From Cheiracanthium punctorium (taxonomy: Eukaryota; Arthropoda; Arachnida; Araneae; Cheiracanthiidae), in NCBI GenBank assembly GCA_038373885.1, contig JAWZYV010013295.1, positions 1 to 64,000 of the forward strand: a DNA stretch of 64,000 nucleotides, written 5' to 3'. The number at the start of each line of letters is the position of its first letter. Position 1 is the stretch's first letter. The position numbers and the translations under genes were made by a program. Below the pieces are notes generated by a model. That model made no database searches and was not told the DNA's origin. It saw only the letters and a program-made list of their open reading frames with translations. Shown one piece after another: positions 12,322 to 25,500 of this stretch.

Positions 12322-12509
12322 CCTGGCAGTTTGAGCAGTATTATCAGAATTATTCATTGGGTGAGCAGTCACAGCTGATGGAACAGGAGTTGCCATTTGG
12401 GTTTTGTTAGCAACAGTTATCAATTCAGAAGAATATTGATTCAGATTTAAGGAAGGTTCTTTTATCGAAGCAGATGATTGAGCACCTGTTGATATTTGCT
12501 TAGGAAGAG
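12322..12509 (-). CDS. Mnt: Mnt exon: Ser/Thr/Pro-rich C-terminal segment
   Basis: This is a 188 nt exon. A long pyrimidine tract ending in acag precedes it and the donor AGG|GTAAGT follows. It encodes LPKQISTGAQSSASIKEPSL and then a low-complexity Asn/Thr/Ala/Pro-rich segment ending NTAQTAR in phase 0. The translation alone does not identify a family. It is assigned to Mnt because the strand, the splice sites and the phase (accepting one base) fit the exon at 49466. It is about 37 kb downstream of that exon. Confidence 0.68.
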
Positions 12510-14359
12510 CTGTAAAAAAAAAAAAAAAATTATACATCTGAGAATTATCTAAGAATAACCTATCAAAAAAGCAAGGATATAAGATTAAAAAAAAACTAGC
12601 TTGCAAAAAAATTCTAGTCAAGAAGACTTTTTTTTTTTTTTTTTTTTTTTTTTCTGAGGCGAAACTAAAATTTGGCAAGTGAATGCATGGTTGTAAACCT
12701 GCATATAATATTATTTTTGATATTAGAAGACAAAAATAATATATGCAGGAGGGCAGATAAAAAATTCAAACAAAAAAATATTAGTAGCATTAATTTCATT
12801 AATAATTTGCAGAAATATCACTCAAATGTGGACCATTTCTGAAATGTATACCAACAAAAACATTCCTTCCAGTAAAAAATGTATGCCAAGTCGCACAGAG
12901 ATTTGCATATATAAACTCTGCAATCATGAAGCATGATGGAGAAGTCCAAAAGGTACAAGTTTTATAGAAAATCAAGGTCATTTATGAACAAACACTCATA
13001 AAATATTACTTATGAATTATTTTTTTCATTGTTTATGCAGTTTTATAACAACTGTTGAGTAATTTGCTAACTTCACAATCAAAAAGTAATAAAATAGACG
13101 ACTTAGCTCTATCTGGGATCTCGCAACTTTTTACAGCAAAAGTTCTAAGAGACTTAGCATACTTTTTTACTTCCTTGTACGGAGTATAAGGAAGTAGTGT
13201 GTGATCATGTAAAATTTTGGGAGCCAGATTTCAACGAAAAAAATGATTTTGACTACCTATAAATTTACTTTTAAGAATTTTTGCGATGCATTTCATCATA
13301 TGTTAGCATTTACGTCCATATAAAAGCATGTACAACTCATTTTCACCAAATGGTCGATTTTGACCAGTTTTTCCAAGCCATCCGTACATACGTATGTACC
13401 TTGCATTTCAAAAACTATTGGTTGTAGAATGTTGAAATTTTATATTTAGGATTGTTGTAGCATCTAGTTGTGCATTTCCCCTTTTGGTCCCAATCCGATG
13501 GCCAAAAGCTTGCCAACTCGCGAACAGACTGGATAGTTTATCTACAGAGCTACCAAAAGACTTTAAATACATTACGCGCTATGGGCAGAAATTCATTAAA
13601 GCCTATTTTAGAGGTATTGGGATATTTCAAATGACTCAGAAGTGATTTGTTGTTAAGGGTTACAAAATGAATTTCTCCATCGAAAATAGTTTTTTTTAAT
13701 CATTTATAGTTCAGCTACACACTCAAAAGATTTCCAACACATTAATATCAATGGAAGTTTTGGGGCATTCATCCATTTCAAGCACAATACCGTCCTACCA
13801 TATAGTTAGGTAATGGTCTGATCATGGTCATGTGCCTCCCTCAAAACATACGGCAAAAGTTGCCTAGCTTGGCAACTTTTCACATACGTGTGTATGTATT
13901 TAACTCTCATATCTCAAAAACTATTAGTTATAGAATGTTGAAATTTTATATACAAGATTGTAGTAGCATCTCATTGTTCATCTCGATTTTTGGGGTTCCA
14001 ATCTACTGGAGAGTTTATTTATAGGACCACGCAAGAGAATTTCAATATATTAATGTCTATGGACATCTTCAATATATTACGTCTGTAGTCACTCATTGTT
14101 TGATCCATTTCCAAAATCTCGCCATTTGTCCAAGACCTTGGAGAGTTTTGCCGAAATATCGCCTAATTTGGCACCAATAATAATTTTGTATTTCACATAA
14201 CTCTGAAAGTTTTAACTGTAGAATGTTGAAATTTTGTATTTAGAACCCCCATAGCAGAAACACCGCGACATGGCGACAATGTCGCGGACACAGAAATCTG
14301 CTTGCGGACAGTTTTTGTTGGCATATTAAAAAAAAAAAAAAGTTTTAATTGTCTGCCTT

Positions 14360-14393
<34 letters not shown>

Positions 14394-16498
14394 TAACTGT
14401 CCGCAACTTTCGGGAACATTTTGCCGCGGCTCGTTACGCTGTCTCCGCTCTGCGATGACGTCACTAACGTGAAAAACGCGCGAAAAGGAACGGCCGAATC
14501 TAGCTTTAACACATCTCTGAATCCTTCTGGTTTCCCTTTTTTATTTCCCCAGCACCATTTTGGATTCGTTTTGCGGCCCATCTCAAAAATGCATTTATTT
14601 AAAATGGCCCTTCAGATAAATACGATTAAATACAATAACCCCATCATAAAAATATGAATGACTGATTGAAAACGGCCCTTCTACGAAATTACCTTCTAAA
14701 TCGGACCTTCCTCACAGATATTACTCATTAAAATGTCTTTTACAAATGTTCTATTTTTTTTCAGATCGAAATATTATTATCATTTCTTTTTTCATCTTAT
14801 GTTTTCATTTGCACGAGCTGATTACCCTGAAAGTGCCCCTACTGCAATGTTTTGTTTTTTGCTGACTCAAGTGAGAACTCGATCGACAGAACTACGTGCG
14901 TATTTCGCTTAGGAATTGAGGGAAGAGAGAAGAAAATATAGTTGAAAAACACAAAACTGTTTTAAGTCATCTAAGAATTTAATTTCCTCAAATATCAGTA
15001 GTTACGTTTGATAAATACGTAGTTACGAATTATTAACAATTATTATTCGAGAGTTCGTCTCCAGTTGTTTAGTTATTCCTCTTCTCTGTTTTAATTGTTT
15101 TGCACACTTGCAAGCTTTTTCGCTCTTTTTTTTTCCCCTGAACGATTTACTCTATTTAACCGGCTTTCTTATTACGCATTATTCATAATTATTACAGATA
15201 TTTACTAACCATAAATAACTACGAATGATATAAAAAGTGTCTTAGCAAAACTACGTTTTGCGATTCTGAAATTAAGTGGGACTTCCAGAAATTGATCTGA
15301 AAATTGCGAATACAGCACTTGAAATGTATTATGTTTTGCCAAAATTAAGCATAGGTGTAGCTGGGGTTATTTGCGCCCGGTGCAGCCCTTTCGTTTTCTG
15401 CCACATTCTACTAAAGGCCACAGCAGACTTCAGTGCTTTCCGTATGCTAGAATGGGTACTCAATGTATTTTTCCGTATCTTCAAGACGGATTGCAGAGAA
15501 AAGTGTCCCCATTGTATGTTAGGCGTGGTTTTGTGGTTTCACGGGTTATCCTTTGTTGGCGAATCCCGACGGGTCATTAAAAGCCTATAAATGTTTCGAC
15601 CCTGCACTGTTCCCCCCCTTTTACAAAGCGTGCACGTGCAAATTGACCTTTAAAAAACTCCCCTCATATCGTGCAGCGCACGGCAATCGCACGCGAGTCT
15701 GCGCTCGCCTTAAGTGTCAGTATTCTCCGGTCGCTTATCTTTGTTTTTATCTTGCCGCCTTCGCGGACTGCCAACCCCCCCCTCTTATTACGCCACTCTT
15801 TTGCTTATAAAAAAAGTGGCGTAATTTCAGAATTAGGTAATTCAGACTATTGATAAGATTTGTTATTCTAAATTTACAAATCATATACATCTTCTGAAAT
15901 TTTGAAAAATTTCAACGTTTTACTTAATGAAGAAAAAAAAATTAAAGCAAAGATAAAGTAATTCTGGAAAAGTAAGTCTTCAGAAAACAAATAATTGTCA
16001 TAGTCTAACAGGTTATTCTTAGAATAAACTATTATCAATTTAAGCTTATTTTGCTCTCAAAAACTAAAAAAAAAAAATTTTTTTTTATAAATAATTCCGG
16101 AAGTTTTTTTTCTTATGAAATTGTTTAAATACTTTCTGTAACAGAATGTTATTTATTTTAATCAGCCAGTTACAAAAATTGCTGCTTAAAATAAAATTTG
16201 TAATTCATACGATTTTAATACACTTTTTTTTTTTTTACATTACGAAATTGAAGTTTAAGAAAGATTTATTGCTTTTAAGGGAACAGTTTAAACCAAAGGT
16301 CAAAGAATAAATTTTCTTTCTGCTTTCTAAATTATAAAAATTTTGACACCTTATTTTTAATCATATGCCAATAATATCATGAGATACTGCAACTTTTTTT
16401 ATACACTCAGCGCAATTTCATTGGCAAACAAACTCTTTAGATGGCTTTTTCTCCATGTTCATATTTTCTTTAATTACATGTTTTAAACATACTAAGGC

Positions 16499-16531
<33 letters not shown>

Positions 16532-19500
16532 TGTGTGTGTGTTTGTAATAAAGATTTAATGTTTTTTTTTTTTTTTACATGTTCTTTATTACTGTACTTA
16601 TCTGATAAATTTGTGCATGGAATTAGCCTTCAGTTTTTTTTCCTTTTGTATTTTACAGAAATCATATGAAGATATGTTACATTTTATTGTTTTACACTGT
16701 ATCGTATATTAGTAGAAAAACTATATAAGATGCAATATTAGATGTATCTGAAAATCCATGCACAGCCTTGTGTAATATATATTTGAAAATCTTTTATTAT
16801 TTTTTTAATTGGACAAAATTTTTTATTTTTTTAGTAATTTTTTTAAAATCAGTTTTTTAAACTTTTTTAATAATTTTACTTAAATGTGCAGTTTAAAGAG
16901 ATTTATTTTTTCAAAATGTACTATTAGTTGAACATTGAAAGGCATCCAGTTCATCATTTGTACTATAGTTTAAAAAAATGCTGAAATGCTATTTCCTTAA
17001 AGGGACTTAGTTAGCATGCCACAAAAAAATTAAAATTATTTAAAATATTTTTAACATTATTTCTTACATATCTTATTTATAATAATGATTTTTATTGATA
17101 TATTTTAAGAATAAAAGAATAGTGCTTTTTTAAAAACTTATATTCACATTTCATGAATGAGCAAGCATCAAATTAGAAGAGTATGTGTAAGAGGAAGAAC
17201 AAATACATTTCAGTAACTAAATTGTGCTGTACATCCAACAGTTGGATGCAATACAAAATTTGTATATGACTCTGAAAAAAGGGAAAAAAAAAAGGAACTA
17301 ATTATGCACTCTAAGTCAAAACACACATTACAACCCTACAAGTTTTGTGGATAAGCTCTAGTCCTTTTCAGATTATTTCGAACCAGTTTTCTGTAATATG
17401 CTATCTAACTATACTTTATCATGGAACTCAAGTACCCTTTTTGAAAACAGGCTGTTCTTTTTTAATCTTTTCCCGGCAGCCTTTTTTTTTTTCCTCTAGA
17501 GTCAACACTATTTAACAGCAGTGGTTTAAAATTGTTGGTTTTATGTATGAAATATCCTCTAAAATTACACGCGAAATTGTGCAGACTGATTATGAAACTC
17601 TGAAAGTTTGTCGCAGACAGCTACAAAACTTTCTGCCACTGGGTTTAGAACTATGGTAACATAACTGTGAATCTCTTTTTTGATTGTAATCAACTGGGTA
17701 ATTTATTTAGTCACTTAAAAGACTTTAAATACATTAAGGCAGTGGCTTAGCCAGAAATTTTTCATGGAGTGGGAGGGGGCGGGGTATGATTTCTGCAACT
17801 GGCATATATGTATACGGGATATGTATAAAGGAGTGAAGAATATACAATATGTATGGCAAAAAACAAATCATCCACTATATCCGAAGTTCACTAAAACTGA
17901 AGAGTCCCCGTGGTGAGCAGATACTGTACATAAACGGGACTAATGGTCTGCATTCATTATATCCATAGTTGACTGTATTTCATATTACTAATGGGAGGGA
18001 AATACCCAAGCTCAGACAAGGAACATACCTGCAAAAGTAATAAAAGCACAGTGGGCTATTACCAACACTGATCACATTAACCCCTTCTTTTTGCTCTCGT
18101 CAAATTCATGGGCTGAGCTTTCTCTCCTTATTTCTTGTGCTTGTGATATTTCCAGGCTGGAATGTTTATAAGGTATGCCCCAGAAAGGTTAAAGCATTTC
18201 AATTCTTATGCATGGAAATTTTTTAAATTTCATTTTACACAATAAATGACTGTACCAGACTACCTTTAACTTAATTGGTTAATGTAATTAAAATAAATGG
18301 TAGCATTACTTTAATATGTATATTTCTTATATGCATTTTGCAATAGCTCACTTTTTTACTTATGTTTAAAGAAAAATTTACAAATATTTATATTATAAAG
18401 TAAATTTAATAAAATTTGTTATATTTTTAATTTTTCTCTGCTTACAGGAAAACACACATTCAATCACAATAATCATAAATGTTGGCTTTTCTTAAGAATT
18501 TATTTTTTTTTTTTAATTTAATGCTAAAAAAAATGTCCAAAACCTTAAAATGAATACATATATTGTACATACACTTATTTTTATATAATTTTCTTGAATA
18601 AAAAAATTGGCCCTTTTGTGACAGTTCCAGTGGCGGCTCGTGGGATACAGCAAGTACAGCAGGGCTGCACTTGAAATTATCAGCACATACTTTAAAATAA
18701 TTTATTCTACTAATTTACCTAAATTCAGATTAGAATTATGGAAGTCCGACAGTAAATTAAAAAAATCTCAAAAAAAAAAAAAAAAAAAAACTAAAAAACT
18801 GTATTGTGGCCGGATCGCTCATTCAGAAAAAAAAAAGCACTTTAATTTCCCGCAATTCAATTGGGAAAATCTTTGGTTCAGCCCAGAAAGCTGATAAGAA
18901 AATTGGCAGCACCGTTGCCATGACAACGACTACGTAAGCAGCCCCTCCGGCATAGGCTATAATGGGGGTACGCAGCTAAGACTCAGCTCATGGAAGATTT
19001 TGAAACGACGGTTGCCAATGGCTCGAGAAGTGAGGGAGGGGGTAAGGAGAATATATGTTCGGAAAACTCTATATTGCTGAATTTATCAAGAAGGTAAGCC
19101 TGAATAGAAGCTTATGAATGGACATACATGACCCATCAAAGCAGTATTGTTTTTAAGTAAGCAAGAACTGGCATTTAGAGGACACGGCGAGCGAGAAAAT
19201 TCTTTAAACATGAGAAATTTTAAAGAGCTTTTAAAATTATTGATATCTGAATTAAAACGCTTTTTTATGAGGGCATCACTGACCGATTCGCAAGTTTAAA
19301 AGAAAGGAGGATTGATTTGACTTATAAAAAATAAAGTCGTGCCATAAGTTTTCTTTTTTTTTTCTTTTCTTCTCAAGTTATCGTTACAAAAGAAAATTCT
19401 AAGGAAACTTCGAATCAGACACGGATTAATGCAATTTTGAGGATAAGAGCGGCTGGTTGAAATTTATGTCCATTTTATGAAGTAAAATAGGATCTCTTAC

Positions 19501-22500
19501 ATTTTTTATGCAATTTCTTCCCCCCCCCCTCGGTGAGGGCTTAATCCGCCAGCTTTCAAATACAGAACAAAGATTTTCCATTCCTGTCGGGAGGAAGGGG
19601 GGGGGGGGGTCATATGCTTCCGGCTGCACCAACAGTTTTGACCACGGGTCGCCACTGGACAGTTCTCTTGAAAATAATATAATGATTAAGGGCTTAAAGA
19701 ACTTTTTAAATATAGCTGTACTGGAAAAATATTTTTGAAGAACAAATCATACAATAAATAATTAAAACAGTTATATTACATTTAACCAAGATATTTATAA
19801 ACTCCTAGAAGGTTTATTCATAGCATATCAGAATGAAAAATCCCAGAAGTATGCAATATATTTAATCCTGATATTTATTAACTCGGGTATTCCCAGCATA
19901 TCTGAATGTGGAATTTGTGATCTCAGGATTTCAATATGCCATCTAAGGGTTGAACAATAAACATACATGCAAGACATTATTTACATTATATACAGTATAG
20001 TCAAGCTATGGTAATTTAACCATTTGACACTAATAGAATAAACATGGAACATATTTGTTCACAAATGAACAGTGCCACTTGTTACTTGACATTGCAAATC
20101 TTTGAAATGTACATCATATTAATGACTAGCAGACCCGCACTGCGTTGCCCGTGAACCCCTTAAATTATGCGATTTACAAAATCTGATATGTAAACTGCAA
20201 CTCCAGATTAGTACTCTAGGCCGCAATTATATAACAGAATGTGCAGATAATGGTTCCAGAGTTTCAGGTACGTACTTACAAACGCACCACTAAAAACAAC
20301 TCACTGCTGTGACGTCACACATTTCTCCCATTTGAAAAAACAGAAGGGGAGTTTCGCATAGTATTCGAATGGCAGAACAATTTTTCACAAAATAATTTTT
20401 TAAACCACAGTTTTTAAGTAATTTTTTTTTAAAAATTGGCCAGGTATTGTAAAAGGAATAGATATAAATGAAGAAAAATAAACATATAATTTGCTTTAAA
20501 ATTGCTGGAGTTATTAAATATTTCATCCAATTAAACAAATTATCATGTAAAATCTGCACTTTTCGATTTAAATTTCTGAAAATTAGGAAATGTTAGGTCA
20601 TTAAACGTATTAAATACCATTAAAAAATTTCATGAAAAGGCCCCATTAGGAAAAACGCGCCAAATAAAGAAATATTGCCAAATTTGGTGCTAAAAATAAG
20701 TCCCCAAAATTAGGTTTTCGAAGACCTACGACCCATAGAACCCGAGATTTCCAGAACATTACATATCAATGCAACAAAAAGCAAAATTTAACTATTTAAC
20801 GCATAGAACACGAATTTTAAACTATTTTAAACCCCAGAACAGCGGGTTGCTCGCAAAATTCGTAACACAGGGTAAGAAAATTTCCGTTTTAGAAAGGTTT
20901 TTAATTAATAATTTTAAAAAGTAATTAAAATTTTAAAATTCTGATTCTCAGGTGCACATTATTGGCATTCATGGGCTTATATATTCAAATTTTCAGAGTT
21001 CTGTGTGCAGTAGATTTGTCTGGAGACTGCACACAGACAGATTTACAAACATTCATTTTTATTATTATAGAGATAGATTTGGCGTAAACCTGATGAAAAT
21101 TTCGTGCCATTTCATGCTTCTCAAATGCAAACGATTTGTTTTATAGTAGCATTCGGGCGAAACTCGCCAAGCATGGCAACGTAAAAAACGGTTTTTTACT
21201 TTTGCGGTTACCACTCACTTCAAGCATAAATCTTTTCATAAGGCCAAAGTTCGCCAAATATGACGATCTAAAATCGGTTTTTAATTAATAATTTAAAAAG
21301 TAATTAAAATTTCAAAATTCTGAGCCTCAGGTGTACATAACCGAAGGAATGGGCTCATATGTTCGAATTTTCAGAGTTCTGCGTCCAGTAGTTTTTTCTG
21401 GACATCGCACGCATGCAGATTTTCAGATATTCATTTTTATTGATATAGATTGGCACAAAACTGACTAAATTTCCGTGCCATTTCATGTTTTCCAATGCAT
21501 GCAATTTTGTTTCACAGTATCATGCTGGCAAAACTCGCCGAGCATGGCATCCTGAAAACGGTTTTTAATTAATAATTAAAAAAGTAATTAAAATTTTAAA
21601 ATTCTGATTCTCAGGTGCACATTATCGGACTCATGGGCTTATATATTCAAATTTTCAGAGTTCTGTGTGCAGTAGGTTTGTCTGGAGACCGCACACATAC
21701 AGACAGACAGATTTACAAACATTCATTTTTATTATTATAGATACAATTTTTATTCCCATTACGTTTCTATTGCAAATTTAAATTTGTGACATCAAAATGA
21801 TGTCATTTCCACTTGTGATTTTAAAACAATATGCTGGGAATGACCCCAAAAGACTATAGCAGCATACAGTTTATTAATCAACCGCAGGGCTTTGTTTTAT
21901 ATTTATTACTGTTATTAGTGTTTAGCTTAACTTGTAATTAGTTCGGAACTACGATTAGGAATTTTGGCTTGTAATTTCTCAAGCAAGAAAAATTCATAGT
22001 TTCAAACTTTTCTTTGTCTTTTTTTCCTCAATACTAACTGTATCCAAATTTCAAGTTTGTGGGTCTGCATTAGATTTGATTAGTGAGTCAGTGACGAAAT
22101 AGCTAAACTTTGATGACATATTTTCAAAAACAGGGTTATTTTAAACACTTTAATTTCAAAATCCTGAAAAATACAAGTATTAAAATTCTAGATTTGTTAT
22201 AATAAGAAGTATGTATAAATCAGGGTGGCCATTCTTTTTCAAAGATAAAAATTGAAGGACTTTTTCTTTTAATTCAAGGGCAAATTTATCTCTAAATGTA
22301 CAATGAGCATACATATTTTCAAGGAGCACATATGATAAATTAACATTCTTTTGGCAGCATTTTTGTCTGTTTTTCTTTCTCTATCTTTTTACAAGGCTCT
22401 CGCTGTTTTATTTATGTCACTTAATTTTCTCTGTTGGCATCGATCTCGATGAATTACTTGGTATTCCATACTACTTAAGTTTAGCTATTTTATATTATAT

Positions 22501-25500
22501 ATTATTCTGTTTTATTATGCAGCAAAATGCACTAATATTTCAGAATATTTTTCTATTTTCATACTGTTATATGCATCAACACTAAAAATATCGCTAATAT
22601 TTGGTAATATAATTTAATTTCATACTAATCCTTGCATGTCTTAAATTTAGGTGCCTCTGCACGTTTGAGAATCGTATGATTTACATCTTTCCTTTTTATG
22701 CATATCAGTGTTTTATTACATCTATATAGTGGCTTTTACGTATATGTATTCTTTTCCCAATATATCCTATTTACTTATTTTTGTTTAATCTACAATATTG
22801 TATAATTATTTGATTCATGTAAAATCTATCACATTATTATAGAAATCTATATAAATAAAATTAGACTTTTCTGTACATTTCTTGGAATTCAAAAATTTTG
22901 CGATTTCTATCTGTTTCAAGCACCCGGGAATCCGATGCGACCCTAAAAAAAAGTTTGTCTGTCTGTCGTTCTGTCATTCTGTCCGTGACGCTTTTTTTGT
23001 TCAGGCATCACGTAAAAACGACTGAAGCGAATGGTATGAAATTCGATGTCATGATAGGTGGTCACTCAACTTAAAACATAGGTGTCAAATTTTTAAACAA
23101 TCTGGATTAGATTTTGAGATTTTGCAAAAATCGTTTCAAACTGCGTAAATTTGTGTTTGACCATCAAGTAAAAACGACTGAAGTGAAATTTGGTATCATG
23201 ATAGGTGGTAATTCAACTTGAAACATTGACGTAGAATTTTTTTTTTTAATCTTGATTAGATTTTGCAAAAATCGTTTCAAACTGCATAAATTTGTGTTCG
23301 CACATCATGTAATAACTGCAAAGGTGAAAAAATGATATTTGGTGAAATGATAGGTGGTCACTCACCTTAAACTATAAACATCTAATTTTTTAAAAAAAAT
23401 TGATCATTTAGAGATTTTGCGAAAATTTTTTATAACTGAGTGAATCTTTGTTCAAGCATCACGTAAAAATGACTGAAGCGAATGATATGAAATTGGGTGT
23501 CATGATAGGCGGTCACTCAACTTAAAACATAGGCATCGAATTTTTAAAAAATCTTGATTGGATTTTAAGATTTTGCAAAAATCCTTTCAAACTGCGTAAA
23601 TTTGTGTTCGAACACCACAAAATAACGACTAATACAAATGATACGAAATTTGGTGATATGATAGGTAGTTGCTAATCTTAATTTATAGGGGCTTGAATTT
23701 TTAAAATATTTTGATTACATTTTGAGATTTTGTGAAAATCGTTTTAAAATGCGGAAATTTTGTTCCAGCATCACGAAATTAAGACTGCAGGGAATGAAAC
23801 GAAATTTGGTGACAGGATAGGTTGTCACTCTACTTAAATTCTAGGCGTCCAATTTTTCAAAAATGTTGATTAGATTTTGAGATTTTGCGAAAATTATTTC
23901 AATATGCATAAATATTCGTTTGTGCATCATATAATTACGACTAAAGTGTATGAAATGATATTACTTAGTTACTATCTAACCAGTAATATTTTAACAATAC
24001 ATAAAAATTATAACTTCGCTTTCTTTACTTTGGCAACATACTACATCCATTCTGTGTACTCCTACAATGCTGACGAAAGTTCTTGCTTTTTGGAAATTTG
24101 CATTCAGTACTAACCCGTCAACGACGGGTACTTCAGCTAGTAGCTAATATAATGGTATTTTCCTAGATAGTGCTGCCATCTGTATTCAATGTTAAGCATT
24201 GGATTCTAGATTGTTAGAATTTGGGTTTCTTTTCTTTGCTATTTAGGAGCTAAGAGCTTCTCCCCTTCTATGCCATTCACTACATTTTTAATTATTAGGC
24301 TCTATTAGACTAGATTTTATTGTGTTTGTGTTTACATCTGGGTTACAGAGGTTAGATTATCCAAGATGCTTCTCATTTTTATTCCAGATACATATTTTTA
24401 TTATTAGCTTTTTTATTTTGTTTTTCATATACATATTGTCTGTAACCTTTTTTGATTTATTTGTTTTTATTGTGCTTTTTCAACTTTGATACAGTATAAT
24501 ATCACTCTTTAAGGTTAAAAACAATATAGATTTCGTGACTGGCAAAAGTGGGTTACATAATGTATTCACACATGCCCAGTACAATAGTTCATACGACGAT
24601 GAGGTGAACACTGGATCAACAAACCTTTACTCATCATTCAAGAACTATAGTAGTGATTGGCATTCTTTTCTCTTTAACTCTTGTGGTTCTATTAAATGCT
24701 AAACTTGCCCTTACGCTTCTAAAGATCTAATTGATAATAGTAATAAATATCATAAATTTTGTAAACTATGCAATTGTATTTATAAAATTACTTGCACTGT
24801 CTATAACATGGCATTTATTGGACAAACTCGTAGCCCACTACAAAAACGCATCAACCTGCACCGTAACAGTGTTAAAAATTATTTATCTAATAGTCATCTC
24901 TCTAATGTAGAATATGTACACTTTTACTCACACGGTTTTGAAAATATTATGATTGAGATTCTTGCCATACAAACTAATAATTCTAAACAGCTTTTCTTGG
25001 AATCACAATTTATCAATAGCAACAACACCTGTTATCCTTATGGTCTAAACCAAATAGTACAGAATAAACACTTGCATTATTATTCTACAAAAACTGATCC
25101 CACCAAATACACTCCTGTATACAGCCTTTTAAATTTGTTTTCATATAAAAGAACAAGTCATTCTAAACGAGGAAAACATAAAGCTACTTCGAATATTATA
25201 ATGTCCAATAAACACATCAAGACTGAGTTAAGCATACTTAATAATAGTTTTGAGACGACCATAATTGGCTGAAAATACATGCCTACATATTCTCTCTAAA
25301 AAAGAAGTACCTCATAAAATATAAAGTTTTCACCTCGCACACTTTCACAGATCATTTTTCTAAATACAGAATTGATGATAAATTAGATACATTTAAATAT
25401 GATAAAGATTTTATATATATATATACTTCTATTACATACAATATACTTTCTGCTCTCTTTAATGAATGGAAGTATAATATTCTTGCTGATCTAAATAACT

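Noticed and set aside
12510..12678. Extension of the Mnt exon leftwards through the Lys/Phe-rich 124-codon open frame (12678-12304)
   Set aside because: The upstream part is a poly-T and poly-A tract translation; a strong acceptor at 12510 and phase agreement with exon 49466-49308 define the exon start.
15276..15853. Four overlapping plus-strand open frames in a less AT-rich stretch
   Set aside because: No shared motif, different frames in conflict, no splice context; composition alone is not enough to call a gene.
23005..24080. CRISPR-like array or prokaryotic repeat
   Set aside because: Units of ~155 bp are contiguous without unique spacers and lie inside a eukaryotic Helitron.
24700..24702. 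Recoded stop (selenocysteine) in the Penelope-like ORF
   Set aside because: The codon is TAA rather than TGA, and other disruptions show the copy is dead.
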